This document shows positions 12,063 to 29,515 of a stretch of DNA of 64,000 bases, piece by piece. The notes beneath the pieces are model-generated. The model saw only the letters and a program-made list of their open reading frames with translations. It made no database searches and was not told the DNA's origin. The translations under genes and the position numbers were made by a program. Position 1 is the stretch's first letter; each line of letters starts with the position of its first letter. This DNA is from Litoditis marina (taxonomy: Eukaryota; Nematoda; Chromadorea; Rhabditida; Rhabditidae), in NCBI GenBank assembly GCA_964036275.1, contig OZ038439.1:13125095-13189094 (forward strand), in the 5' to 3' direction.

Positions 12063-13365
12063 TAAAGTAGGTTAAGAATGGGCACAAGGTTGTTTGTTAA
12101 ACTATCAGCCAGAAATCATGAAAGAATCCCATCTATCGTTGGATCGAACAAAGTAAACAACCATATACCATCTAGTACACTTAAACATGCCCATAATCTA
12201 TATCACTTATTCGATACGTAGGATGATGACACGTCAGCAAACAAACATAGGAGGGTTTAACTTTCAACTTTTATGAAAACATTGTAAGTTAATGTTAAGT
12301 GAAAAAAGACTAGCTCCGACAAGTGAATCATTATCGACTAATGAATAACCCGTAAATTGGTTGAGTTCATAATTGTTGCAAGCTTGCAAGGCACATTAAA
12401 CACTCATTTTTATAAGAAATGGGGAAATAGAAAAAATTTCACGTTTGGCAAAGTGTTTTCTTCTGAAAAATGGTCCGAATTGACTGGTGCACATTAAAGG
12501 CAAGACATAGTACCACTACGATCGGAGGACACTAAACTACGCACAACTACCGCCCTAGATAGCATCTTTGCAAGGCCCGAGCGGTCATTATTAGAGAGAT
12601 AAACCGGTTCCCCATGGTTCCATCTCAGAAGAGACCAGTGCTCAACTAGATTAGCATAAGAACTACGTGATTTAGCCAAAGTTGGGTTTAGATACGAATA
12701 AGCTAGCTGGGGAAAGGGGGTTTTCTGAAATAGACGCGCTAAGAGTGGGTTAAAACACTACAAAATTTAGAGTCAAACCCGGACTGAACTACTTTTTCTG
12801 TTCATCATTTTGTAGAAGTTATTTGTTCAATAACCATTTCAACTAACTGTGCCAACATTGCAAGTTCAATCCTGGAGTTCACCAGTTCGAAGTACAGTGA
12901 GATAACGCGGAAAAAACCTGCAAAAAACAGAATTTTAAAACAGTAGGCAATCATAGAAAAGCAAAACAGTTATCAGCAAGAGTATATGAGAACATCGGTT
13001 TGAGGTTTGAGTATCTCTATCTCATGAAGCTTAGAGTTTCTTAGTAACTATCTTAAAGGTTAGTGTTCATTTCTATCTATACCTCTTGAAACTCAGTGAT
13101 CCTTAGAATATCGCGCTGTCACAGACTGTCGCGGTAGTTGCCACCCCCAACTCGTTACTGACAGCTTTAGACCAGCAGAGTGTACAGAATTTGCAAAACC
13201 AGTACTCGAGAAGCGCGATAAACTATACTTCTACAAACCTAAATGCTCCCCTTCTACCAGTACACAGCTACTGGGAAAACCTAATTCAAGCATAAAAACT
13301 TTACAAAACAGGTAGAAATTGCTGACAACCATACAACACAAAAACTGAAACACGACCACACATCA
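12063..13365. other. Intergenic region without recognised gene
   Basis: About 1.3 kb between the GGTAACC fold-back and the mdh-1 3' end. AT-rich; no supported exon, RNA gene or repeat family recognised. Confidence 0.5.
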
Positions 13366-13370
13366 CATAA

Positions 13371-13376
13371 TTTATT
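13371..13376 (-). terminator. mdh-1: mdh-1 polyadenylation signal AATAAA
   Basis: AATAAA on the minus strand about 145 bases after the stop codon of malate dehydrogenase. Confidence 0.7.
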
Positions 13377-13521
13377 CTAAAATTTGAAAATGTACATTGT
13401 GGATAAAAATAGTACTCAAACGAACAACGCAAAAACAGGCAGAAAAATGGAGGTCAACGTGGCCTAACCCGATTACAAACTACAAACTACATTATTATCT
13501 TGACACCAACTTCTTGTGAAT

Positions 13522-19267
<5,746 letters not shown>

Positions 19268-19269
19268 AT

Positions 19270-19276
19270 CTGCAAC
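19270..19276 (-). promoter_or_regulatory. mdh-1: Probable spliced-leader acceptor of mdh-1
   Basis: GTTGCAG followed by AT and the start codon. No coding exon upstream joins here. Confidence 0.5.
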
Positions 19277-20780
19277 AATTAACCATTAAGACACATAATA
19301 AAAATGCTATCAATGGAGGATGAGAAAGGTATAGAGCGAATGAGGAAGAAATATTGCTCTCTCTCGAACGGTAATTGGGTTATAGGTTTCTAGATCTGAC
19401 CAGTTCGCTATTAATACAACATTAAAATTAACTATATGAAAAATTCAACTAACGTGAGAGATTATAAAGAAGAGAATACATTAAAATCACGAAGAAAGAG
19501 TAGAGGAGAGGGAGCTTAATTAATTTGAACTAAAAATTTTGTTCAACGTCTCGACAAATGACAGCCCGCTAGACAGCGCACAACTCAACCGTAATCGTAC
19601 TCATAAAAAGTCGCCGACGCATCAAATTTCGCGGGTACTGTAACCTTCCCGAAATCAAAGTCACAACTGAGAGAATGATTAAATTAGAGAGAATTAGACG
19701 AACAATTTCCAGACAACGAGAATTTTCATAAATGATACGCTTGCCAAGGTTGTTTGACAGTTTTGACATTAACATTAAACCCCCTTACCTCTTAGTATCT
19801 TTAGTTTAGGCGTCGGATTGTAGTATTCTCTATAACGTGTCATTTTTCACTTTCAAGTAATTGTCTAGAGAGTTGTAGGCGTACTGTTAAGTTACTGGTA
19901 CCACGTGGTAGCTAGAGATAAGGTTGTTAGGGGGGAAAACTAAAAAAGTGAACCATCAGGAGAGGGTCACTGTTCAGCGAGGGAGTTGTTCAGCAGACTG
20001 GGCTGTTATCGCCGCGTTCAACGCAAATCGATGCAGAAAAATGGCGAGCCGCACACAAACAAGTGGCATTGGGTGTTCTTTGATCGGGTCGCCGGCAGAG
20101 TATTTTCACGAATTGCACGTTTTTGGCAGACAACAACACGATAAATGAAACAACTGACGTATCAAAGTGTATTGTAGTGATCATTCTCCCGTGCAATATA
20201 CGTTAGGGCTGGTAAAGTCGAACTCGACTCGAGAAAACTCTTGAAACTAGAAAACTCCATTTTTGCACAAACTCGAAAATTTGAAATTGAAACTTTCAGA
20301 ATCCAGTTGGAACTAGCTAATTACTCGTGAAACCATCAGGGTTCGAGTCGAATCTTTCCATTTCTGCTAAATAGAGTTAGGAGAACTACGGTAATCTTTG
20401 GCCGGAATAACTTGGAATTACATTGCCATTCAAAGTCGAAAACAAACCCTGAGGCAAAACCAGCAATCATATTTGGCTTTCGAGAACAACAGAATGTTTT
20501 TGCTCTACCCTCTATGCCCGAATAACTTAGTTTATACTGATCACACGAATATATACTAGTTAGAAGTCAGGCAGAGATCATACGGGCAAGACGCAGAGCC
20601 ATTTCGATACCCCCCGTCGAGTCAACGTAGGAATGATTCGAACTGTACTTCGGTTGCGGTCAAACAGCTATCATGAATTCCTGAAAAAGGAAACCTGAGA
20701 AAGAAGTGGTTCGGTGCTTCTATAGTCTTTCTCAATCCAACGTAGACCCCACACGGTGAAATGATAACTCAATCCTTTTC
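19277..20780. other. mdh-1 upstream region
   Basis: Should contain the mdh-1 promoter. A block rich in ACTCGA words (about 20210-20350) matches the repeat at 985-1190. No supported exon. Confidence 0.5.
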
Positions 20781-20787
20781 ACGTGGT

Positions 20788-21378
20788 GTACACGTGTTTT
20801 CTAGCCAATTGCATCCCACGGAATCTAGTTCAGTGCCTTTGCAAGCATATCTGTATTCAACTCGATTAATTGTGGAAATTGCCAGAAACATAGAGAAGAC
20901 CTCGAACAGTATTCTCAAAACAGGTATTTTACTATCAGCAGTTTATTGACAACAATGCCATTTGCGGTTAGGGGGAAAGTTATTCAACTGCAAATTTGGA
21001 AGTAGTATTTCAAAATAAGACATCGCCAAACTTGAATAGTAAGTTTCAAGATAGTAGGGACTTTGCACAAAACTGCTGCCGTCTAATTATTGTTTTGAAT
21101 GATTGTTTCTCAACAGGATTACCCGATGGTTTATTAATAAAGAGAAAAAAACCTGGAAAAACTTTATCGAATACTAATATACCTGTATATTCGCAACTAT
21201 ACATGCATATTCCATTATAAAACACAGAAATTTAATAAAAATCAAGCAACTGTGCTTACAAAATGCAGAATATCCTAAGGCCATAGCCTCAGGGTCCCCA
21301 AACCAGGCGAAATGTCCCGTGATTGGCACCTCGGTGTAGTGGGTTATGTAGTACAGGGTTTCGGAATCATTTAGAAGA
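20788..21378 (-). repeat. Dispersed copy of the epoxide hydrolase 3' segment
   Basis: About 590 bp closely matching 46877-47470. Both copies start at GTACACGTGTTTTCTAGCC and end near CGGAATCATTTAGAAGAG. The segment includes a piece of a terminal epoxide hydrolase exon (see 21242-21368) plus 3' flanking sequence. It lies 26 kb away from the gene, on the same strand as the parent exon. Confidence 0.85.
21242..21368 (-). pseudogene. Epoxide hydrolase terminal exon fragment
   Basis: The minus strand encodes LYYITHYTEVPITGHFAWF then GDPEAMA and a stop, similar to the real last exon (TGHFACFEEPETMA). It retains the catalytic His but lacks the exon start, its splice acceptor and the upstream Glu-containing segment. 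No neighbouring epoxide hydrolase exon is present, so it is a displaced exon fragment. It shares diagnostic changes with the copy at 47330-47455, suggesting a common paralogous origin. Confidence 0.8.
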
Positions 21379-21614
21379 GAAAAGCAACTTACTGTAACGA
21401 GAGAGCAGCCATGCAGGTCTATAACTCAACAGAACTCCTGAGACAGTTTGTCTCTCTAACCTGTACAATGTGTCGTTGGGCCGCTTTAAATGACTTGATG
21501 ATATACAGAGAATTGTCTGAGTGCAATGCAAGATGTGGTAGATATCTAGCCAACAGATGATGTAGTGTGTGGTGACTCGGATTGGGGCTACCCAGATGCA
21601 CAGACCTCTTTTTA

Positions 21615-21855
21615 TATGGTTTGATTTTGTAGTTGAACCGTACACGAGGTAGTATGATGGAATATTTATTGTGGCGACGTTTCGGCAAATTCGCCGTTTT
21701 CAGAGCCTGAAAAAGGCATCAGTTCACAAAGTACAATAAACTCGATACAGTCGCGCAGGACAACGTGACCCAAATGTATTCCAAATAGCACGAATAATGA
21801 GCACTACAAACTCAGCTAAACAAATACATTAACACACCTTTTTCCACACGAGGTG
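21615..21855 (-). repeat. Dispersed repeat, inverted partner at 33868-34112
   Basis: About 240 bp nearly identical, in opposite orientation, to 33868-34112. It contains GCGAATTTGCCGAAACGTCG on the minus strand, a word I associate with 3' parts of nematode transposable elements. The two copies bracket the 12 kb that contains the tandem duplication. Confidence 0.75.
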
Positions 21856-21979
21856 GCTGATGAAAGTAGAGCCAACCGAGTTGTGTAAATGTCCGAGTAT
21901 AAATGAGTAGTTATTTTTATAGTTCTTCGTGCCGTGTTCACAACGGTTAAGTGAACCGTGTATCAATTTTGTTTTATTC

Positions 21980-22379
21980 TCTAGTGCCACACCTAAAATG
22001 CTCGAAGGCCTATAAAGTAACAGAAGAAGTTTGTTCTTACTACGCTTCAGTGTCGGAACGTTTAAGTAATCCATTTGGTGAAAATAACAAATCACTCGAT
22101 AGATACTACCGCGATGTTTGCATAACAAACTTTGCCAGTAGTGAAGAAAATAGGTAATATGATGAGTCACGTAAAGTTAGCATTCTAAGATGGCATCCTG
22201 CACTTTGTCATTTCGCGTTTCTGATTTCTGCTATGTTGGACATGTTTCACGGGACTGTGCAATTGACTAACAGTAAAAAAGTAACATAGTATATTTCCAT
22301 ATTCAACGTTTGTCTAGATTTCAGATGTATCCCATGGAGACTATTGCGATGTCAGCTCAACTGTGGCGAGAAACTATGG
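21980..22379 (+). other. Possible exons of an unrecognised plus-strand gene
   Basis: A segment after TCTCTAG (from about 21984) is open to 22153 with coding-like composition (KCSKAYKVTEEVCSYYASV, later RDVCITNFASSEE) and ends at a GTAATA donor. A second candidate exon, 22338-22379, is bounded by TTTCAG and GTAAGT and is open in all three frames. The phases do not join simply to 23182-23350, because the best frames disagree, so gene structure is unresolved. Cys spacing suggests an extracellular nematode domain, but I cannot name it. Confidence 0.35.
22150..22288 (+). mobile_element. 130-bp TA MITE (CACGTGA family), copy
   Basis: Begins near GAGTCACGTAAAG and ends TTTCACGGGACTGTGCAATTG plus ACTAACAGTA. 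It is a diverged copy of the precisely bounded element at 27040-27169. Confidence 0.6.
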
Positions 22380-23181
22380 GTAAGTTAAAGATTTCGCTCC
22401 ATTGAAGGCATATGACTAAGAAGACAAATCCATAAACAATTCTCCTCAAGCAAGAAGATTCACGTTTTTCGCTTGAGTTCGAAGTAATACTCTGTATCAT
22501 ACACTCGTCGACTCACGTATGCACTAAACATTTCATGTCACTTACCTTTCGCACATGGCTGCAAACTGTCATTCCTTGCACTTTGTTCAGATCTTCATTT
22601 ACACATCTACATGTAACCTAAAAGCATCTCTGAAAACTTTTTCGAAATAAACATAGAAGAACACCAGAAACTGTAGATGTATACGAGTTTCCTCGTAGGG
22701 ATGATCATAGTGTAAGCCCATCCATATAGGATTTGTCAAACCGTTGTGGACACCGTACCATCGATTTTGTAAGGGGCGGGGTTTGACGAGAGGCCAGCCA
22801 GTCTGCGTATCATTGATCTACACACTCTCTCAACTGCTGGCAACTAATCAACGACCGCTCGCCTTTCATCGCTCGATCAATCGAACCCTCTGCTGTCTTT
22901 ATGGGGAAAATGGCGACTATACCTGTGGGGACACATTTAGAACTGGGCGAATGTACTGGCGAAACTGGCAACTGTTTATGGTTTGTAGCAGGCCGGAAAG
23001 CATAGTTGAATGTCAAAATTCTGATGTATCCTACTTTCAACAAGATGTGCGTGCCACGTGATGCGATCTAAACTAATATACACATTAACCATGTTCTCTG
23101 ATCCTTAGTCAGTTTAAACTGGCCACATCAAACTATCTGCCTCAATTGTTTCCTATCTCCTCCAATTATTTCTCGTTTCAG

Positions 23182-23646
23182 GAATTGAGAAGGGTTGGCT
23201 AATCAATGGTGATACACTAGTGAAAAGACTTTACGAGGAGTTTGGTGTGAATTTCACACAAAATGGGACCGGAAAGCCGAATATAAGTGCGAGCTGGTAT
23301 GCAGATCAAATTATGATCTCCGAAAAAATCGATATCTGGATGAAAACTAGGTTCGTTCATGTTCTCAGCTACGTGAGGCTCTATTCGGCTCGACAATGGT
23401 CATACTCTTCACTCTACTGGTAGATGCAAATTAACACGCCCGTAACTAATGGTCGAAAGTTTGTTTTTGTATTATTGCTGCCTTTTTAAGTGAAATACGA
23501 TCCACATTTTACATTGTAAATGTTAAATGAGTTCACAAAAACCTGGCATTCCGTCTTCAGAAACGAGAGTCAGATCGAAGTCGGGCAACTTGTCAACGCG
23601 AAAACGGACCGACTCTACAGGTCCTCGTGGAAAGGACTGAACAAAG
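23182..23646 (+). CDS. Unrecognised gene, two exons with consistent splicing
   Basis: Exon 23182-23350 (TTTCAG acceptor, GTTCGT donor) and exon 23561-23646 (CTTCAG acceptor, GTAAGT donor) join in phase. They encode GIEKGWLINGDTLVKRLYEE, then about 37 further residues including SASWYADQIMISEKIDIWM, then NESQIEVGQLVNAKTDRLYR and SSWKGLNK. One Asn-X-Thr site (NFT) and NGT/NIS sites suggest a secreted or extracellular segment. Upstream and downstream exons are not certain; the 22 kb candidates lie 5' and the tandem duplication lies 3'. I do not recognise the family. The fragment may be cut off by the repeat-rich DNA that follows. Confidence 0.5.
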
Positions 23647-23706
23647 GTAAGTTCACCGTTTCACTCAACTCTGACATCGACAATTAAGACCTGAAAGGTA
23701 TTTATA

Positions 23707-23893
23707 GTGAGTGCCAAATTTATAAATGTGCGCCTCTCGCCGGAATTGAACCTGCGAGCAAACGTTTCGTAACAGGTCCCGAACCACTGCGCTATAAAAG
23801 AAGATAACCGGCAAGTTTCGGAACCTTAGACATGCGTGCGTACACAGCGGAAAGTGAGATATTCAGTGCCCTTCCGCCTTTCCGTTGGCAACG
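23707..23893 (-). mobile_element. tRNA-derived SINE
   Basis: On the minus strand: a head with CCAACGGAAAGGCGGAAGGG, then a tRNA-like body with TAGCGCAGTGGTTC (box A-like) and GCAGGTTCAATTCCGGCG (box B), then a tail running into TTTATAAATTTGGCACTCAC. Other copies: 39557-39742 (plus), 52911-53089 (minus), 53212-53390 (minus). A head-only copy begins tandem unit 2 at 28139. Confidence 0.75.
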
Positions 23894-25161
23894 ACTTTAT
23901 TTCATTACTGTTACTTTGCCGAGCATACAGTTGCGTACAAAAAGCAGCTCGCAGCCGGTGACTGTATTACAGTAATTCGGTTATAACAGTTTTTAGAGCA
24001 AATCGAATCGTTCGTAAAACGTTAGGCAGGATAGGCCAATGTGCCTAACGTCAACGCACATCTGTGAATTTTAATGTGGTAAACAAGTTTCATTTACGCT
24101 GTGTAGCGACTAGCGGAATACCGGTGCTATGATAAATCTACGAATATTTCATTTTTTGTAGTTTGGTTCTTCGACGATTTTGCCATTTATCGCAACTTTT
24201 GCTGTGTATGAAGCTAAATATACTCAGATATGGTTACCATGTATGGAATGTCAACAAAATTGTGTGCCCGTATTCTGTAAGCTCAAGATAGCCATGTAAG
24301 TTACATGGGCAAGTTTTCAATTAGAAATTGTTTACTTCCGATTTCCTTAGTTCAACAGAATTTTTGCCAGTTTCTGAAGTATCGAAGGGTACCATTGAAA
24401 CCAAGCAAAAGACAGAAAACAACAGTTGAAAACTGATGAACTATTAAAAATTTGCTCAAGTAGCTCACATGGCTTACAAAATATACGGCCACTGTTCGAT
24501 AACTATTCAATTTCTCCACTTCAAATTGATGTGAAAATTCGGCTATTACAAACTTTCATTTCTCAAAGGGAAATTCGTATAATTTTCACCATTCCTTCAC
24601 GTTCAATGTTTCAAATGACTGTTTTCCAATACAAGTCAAAACGATTTATGAATACTAATTAGAATAGAAAAGCAGAAGCTATTCTTTTTTATTATTCAGA
24701 AAAAGTTACACTACGTGACAGCGTACTGATACCATTTCCACCCTGTTTTCAACATTTCAAAAATTTGTATATAGCTGTTTTTCACACATGTCACAACGTG
24801 CAAAAGTTGCACATTCTTGAAGCGTGGTTCGCTCTGACAAATGAGGTCATTACAACAATCGGCTCCTCTCTGACCTACACACTGTCTCGCCATGGCGGCT
24901 AAAAAGTGGCTGGAAGTTTTAAAACGCTGTCAGGAGTCTAGTTGAGAAAATAAACACAATAAGCATATTTAGTCAGTTTCTCGTCATATGTGGGGTATAC
25001 GGCTATCTTCACAGCCGGATAGAATTCAACACTAGCTGAAGAATTGATGTTGATTGTAAAAACAAGAACGTTTATTAACTCGTCATTTGAAGTATAAAAC
25101 AAATGTACTTAAACACCCGAGAACCCAATGATCTTGATTCAGTAATTGATTGATCCGATGG

Positions 25162-26417
25162 CTAATAACGCCCAGGAGTCTGCCAAACCCAGCAAATTGA
25201 TCTGGCAATCTGACTTTTATACTTCGGGAATTTGTTACTCAGAACCAAATTTCTCTCGTAATCCGAATGCGGAATGAAGGCATCCAGATCTGGAATGAAA
25301 ATAAATATTTGAACATAACTGAAACATTTTTTCGTTTCGTGAATCGTGAACAGCTACCTCTGTATTTCTGGAAACCGGACGAAAATAAAGAACAAGTTTT
25401 TACATTATGATTATATCAAAATTGACACATTTATAAATTTGAAAGTCAGCCTAAAATTGGAATATGAATATTTTCTCTCGGTATTCTTGGCATTCTCTCA
25501 ACTTTTACATTAGGCAAAAGCCCAACAGAAGAAATCGGATACCTCATTTTCTGCAGAAGTCGGTTACCTTATTTCCGGTAATTTTCAGATCAAGCAGCCT
25601 AGCATCTAACTTTAGTACATAAAAACACAAATATATTGAAAAACTGACGTTCGCCACTCCCAACCGCTTTATGAATCTCAACGAGCTGGAAGTTTGCTCC
25701 ACAGTAGTTTTTCCTGCAACAATTGAATACTAGTAAAAGTTTGAAACTGCATCCGTTATCTGAAGCGGAGTTGATCGAACTCGGGAAAACCATCTACATG
25801 CACTCAATCTTGAGTTTGTGTGCTCGGACGTTTTTATTCTCTCTGCTAGAGAACCGTTTGGATTGAACACGATTCCGTAAGTCGCCAAGCAACTCTTGAC
25901 TTGCTTTCACCTTTCCATATTTTGCATTAATCGATTTCCATGCCATTTTATGGGTTTTTCGGTTTCTAATTCTTGTTTGTTCTGTGTTACGCAATCGGTC
26001 GGAACTAACAGTTCAATGAATATTCTATTCAGGAACTCACGATGGCGCACAGTAGAATTTGTTGGCTTTCTGGAACCAATTGGGATGTGTCCATGTTAAA
26101 TAGGGCGTAATATGGCTTATTTGCGGTTGCGCTTTGTCTGAAGAAAATCAATGAGCTATTCGCAAATACACTCATCAATAACTACAACATCTACGGTAGA
26201 ACTCTGGCGTTTATATGAAAAGAAAATACGTCGTTAGCGGTGATCGAAATGTTCTTTAAAAGAAACTCTCTGTACTGGGTTTTGTTCAGCTCGACACCTG
26301 CACTGTGAGTTTTTTCTTCCCTCAAGCATAGTCCTGCTGGGAATGTTGGGTTGTAGTTGAAAAGGTCATACTTTGCATTAACTTCATCTCCCTGAGCTTC
26401 GGACAGCACTTTTTCAG
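25162..26417 (-). CDS. Unrecognised four-exon gene, tandem copy 1
   Basis: Exons 26417-26195, 26004-25798, 25713-25649 and 25289-25162 join in phase with standard splice sites and end in TAG. The readable protein is about 207 residues. The N-terminal part includes AKYDLFNYNPTFPAGLCL; the middle is strongly basic (KMAWKSINAKYGKVKASQ); the C-terminal part includes NYCGANFQLVEIHKAVGSGE and ends CWVWQTPGRY. The first exon begins after TCAACAG with two bases completing a codon, so at least one upstream exon is missing or unrecognised. No signal peptide or membrane helix is seen in what remains. I do not recognise the family and assign no function. Confidence 0.5.
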
Positions 26418-26789
26418 CTGTTGATAAGTGGTATGGTTCACGTAGTACCCCACATCACCTGTAAAAAGATTGTAGAGTTGTTAGTACTATCGAAAATAGA
26501 TCGTTATGATGAACAATAATCAAATTGTTTATTATGCAACGATTGTATTTGTATAGAGTTAGCGGAAGCTTGGGTTTGTTTATCAAGTCCAATTAGAAGT
26601 TTTAGTTAATAGCTGGTCAGATAAAACCGAGTTATTTGCAATTTAGTAATATTGTTAGTCAAATTTTCACGTTTGTCGATATTCAAAATGGAAGCTCATC
26701 AGGTTCAACACGATACTCTTTGTTTTGAGTTTTCAGATTTTTCGAGTTCATTTTTTTACGCTTTGAAAGTATCTGAAATAAAAATCAGC

Positions 26790-26898
26790 TATACTGTCAG
26801 TCAATCGCACTGTCACGTGAAACATGATAAACAAAGCAGAACTCGAAAACGTGAAATTACAAAGAACAAAGTGCACATTGAAATGACAAAGTGTACAT
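26790..26898 (-). mobile_element. 130-bp TA MITE, truncated copy
   Basis: Contains AGCTATACTGTCAGTCAATC and CACGTGAAACATGATAAAC; its outer end is replaced by the start of the TTAGTATAAAAAA element. The duplicate in unit 2 lies at 31144-31252. Confidence 0.6.
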
Positions 26899-27039
26899 GA
26901 ATTAGTATAAAAAAACGAGTGTAAAGAAAGTAAAGATTAGTTTTGAATAAATATGTACAAGAAATATAAAAGAAGTCCAATAAAAATATTTTGAGGAAAA
27001 TGCTAATCTCGCTCGGTTCAAAAATTCAAAAAAAGGATA

Positions 27040-27169
27040 TACTAGAGGTAAAACGAATAGTCACGTAAATTCAGCATTCTAATGAGGCATCGTGCACTTT
27101 TTCATTGCTTGTTTCTGAATTCAGCTGTGTTTAACATGTTTCACGTGACTCTGCAATTGACTAACAGTA
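27040..27169 (+). mobile_element. 130-bp TA MITE with empty site in the window
   Basis: Flanked by TA (27038-27039 and 27170-27171). The homologous position in the element at 15826-15827 reads GGATACCGAG without the insert, which fixes both ends. Ends TACTAGAGGTAAAACGAATAG and the complement of TACTGTTAGTCAATTGCAGAG are imperfect inverted repeats, and the core carries TCACGTG. Duplicated with unit 2 at 31394-31523. Confidence 0.9.
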
Positions 27170-27904
27170 TACCGAGTTTTTTGCTACCGGAAGAAAATTT
27201 CTGACTGCGACTCACCATAATCTAGCTTATACTCCGTTGTTTTCAAGAGAAGCGAGATTAGCATTTTCCTCAAAATATTTTTATTGGACTTCTTTTATAT
27301 TTCTTGTACATATTTATCCAAAACTAATCTTTACTTTCTTTACACTCGTTTTTTTATACTAATTGAACTCTTTTTCTATGGTTACGAAGTAACGGTCATT
27401 TTTGATAAAAAATAATATTTTTGAATAATAAGCTAAACAAGGAATGTTATGTTTTTCTATTGGAGTTTTAAACCGTGCCGTAGTGCAGAACGTTTGGTGT
27501 AGTGTTAACCTCGTTCAAGTGATAGCAAATTTTCCACTCTAGACTCCAGGCAGGAATCGAACCTTCGTTCGCCGTGCGTGAATAGAGCGTTTATCCAATC
27601 CGCCAATCAGACATGTGAAAAGGAGTGAAAACCAAGCTGTACCCGCCTGTCATGAGTTCTTCATTGAAAAACGTCTACCTACTACACGTTAAACTCTTCT
27701 TTCATTTTTATTTTCACGAAACCGGTCTATCCATGATTTTTTGCGAGACCATTTTCGGCTCTCTCACACGTAATATTCAAATTTCAGACATACCTGGAAA
27801 ATACGTATACCTCAACTTTTTTAGAGCTTCTCAAAAATGTAAGTATTTTTTGAATAAGTTAATTTTGTGCGAAACTATGCCGAGATTTGAGGAGGCGGAC
27901 ACTT

Positions 27905-27926
27905 TTGTCGCCGCCGCCGCCGCCGC
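27905..27926. repeat. CCG tract in repeat element
   Basis: Perfect GCC/CCG run. Length differs between copies: shortest here, longer and interrupted by GCGGCC at 16563-16594, and longest at 32258-32290. A related GC-rich block (GGCGTGGCGCGGC repeats) sits at 57674-57720. Confidence 0.85.
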
Positions 27927-29515
27927 CCCGCACGGAAGCCATTTTTGCGAGACGTTGGGCCCTATAACTCCTCTCAATAAATTCTACTTGGAACGTGAAC
28001 TTAGTATCTTGTAGACGTGTTGCCCTTCAGTGATTCATGCAAAAATCTAAGAAAATGGTCGACGTACTTTGAAGAAAATTGTAAAAATCTGTTTTGTAAT
28101 GTCTGCAGACCTTTGAACAAAAACTAATCAAAAAAAAGAAGATAACCGGCAAGGTTCGGAATCTTAGACATGCGTGCGTACACAGCGGAAAGTGAGATAT
28201 TCAGTGCCCTTCCGCCTTTCCGTTGGCAACGACTTTATTTCATTACTGTTACTTTGCCGAGCATACAGTTGCGTACAAAAAGCAGCTCGCAGCCGGTGAC
28301 TGTATTACAGTAATTCGGTTATAACAGTTTTTAGAGCAAATCGAATCGTTCGTAAAACGTTAGGCAGGATAGGCCAATGTGCCTAACGTCAACGCACATC
28401 TGTGAATTTTAATGTGGTAAACAAGTTTCATTTACGCTGTGTAGCGACTAGCGGAATACCGGTGCTATGATAAATCTACGAATATTTCATTTTTTGTAGT
28501 TTGGTTCTTCGACGATTTTGCCATTTATCGCAACTTTTGCTGTGTATGAAGCTAAATATACTCAGATATGGTTACCATGTATGGAATGTCAACAAAATTG
28601 TGTGCCCGTATTCTGTAAGCTCAAGATAGCCATGTAAGTTACATGGGCAAGTTTTCAATTAGAAATTGTTTACTTCCGATTTCCTTGGTTCAACAGAATT
28701 TTTGCCAGTTTCTGAAGTATCGAAGGGTACCATTGAAACCAAGCAAAAGACAGAAAAAAACAGTTGAAAACTGATGAACTATTAAAAATTTGCTCAAGTA
28801 GCTCACATGGCTTACAAAATATACGGCCACTGTTCGATAACTATTCAATTTCTCCACTTTGATGTGAAAATTCGGCTATTGATGTGAAAATTCGGCTATT
28901 ACAAACTTTCATTTCTCAAAGGGAAATTCGTATAATTTTCACCATTCCTTCACGTTCAATGTTTCAAATGACTGTTTTCCAATACAAGTCAAAACGATTT
29001 ATGAATACTAATTAGAATAGAAAAGCAGAAGCTATTCTTTTTTATTATTCAGAAAAAGTTACACTACGTGACAGCGTACTGATACCATTTCCACCCTGTT
29101 TTTCAACATTTCAAAAATTTGTATATAGCTGTTTTTCACACATGTCACAACGTGCAAAAGTTGCACATTCTTGAAGCGTGGTTCGCTCTGACAAATGAGG
29201 TCATTACAACAATCGGCTCCTCTCTGACCTACACACTGTCTCGCCATGGCGGCTAAAAAGTGGCTGGAAGTTTTAAAACGCTGTCAGGAGTCTAGTTGAG
29301 AAAATAAACACAATAAGCATATTTTGTCAGTTTCTCGTCATATGTGGGGTATACGGCTATCTTCACAGCCGGATAGAATTCAACACTAGCTGAAGAATTG
29401 ATGTTGATTGTAAAAACAAGAACGTTTATTAACTCGTCATTTGAAGTATAAAACAAATGTACTTAAACACCCGAGAACCCAATGATCTTGATTCAGTAAT
29501 TGATTGATCCGATGG

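Larger units (their letters stand above)
23803..28133. repeat. 4.35 kb tandem duplication, unit 1
   Basis: Starts AAGAAGATAACCGGCAAG within a SINE and ends AAAAACTAATC. It is nearly identical to unit 2 (28139-32490); offsets between matching points run 4336-4354, changed by a few small indels. It contains an unrecognised four-exon gene (25162-26417, minus), MITE copies and the CCG/hairpin element. Near-identity over non-coding DNA implies a recent duplication. Confidence 0.93.
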
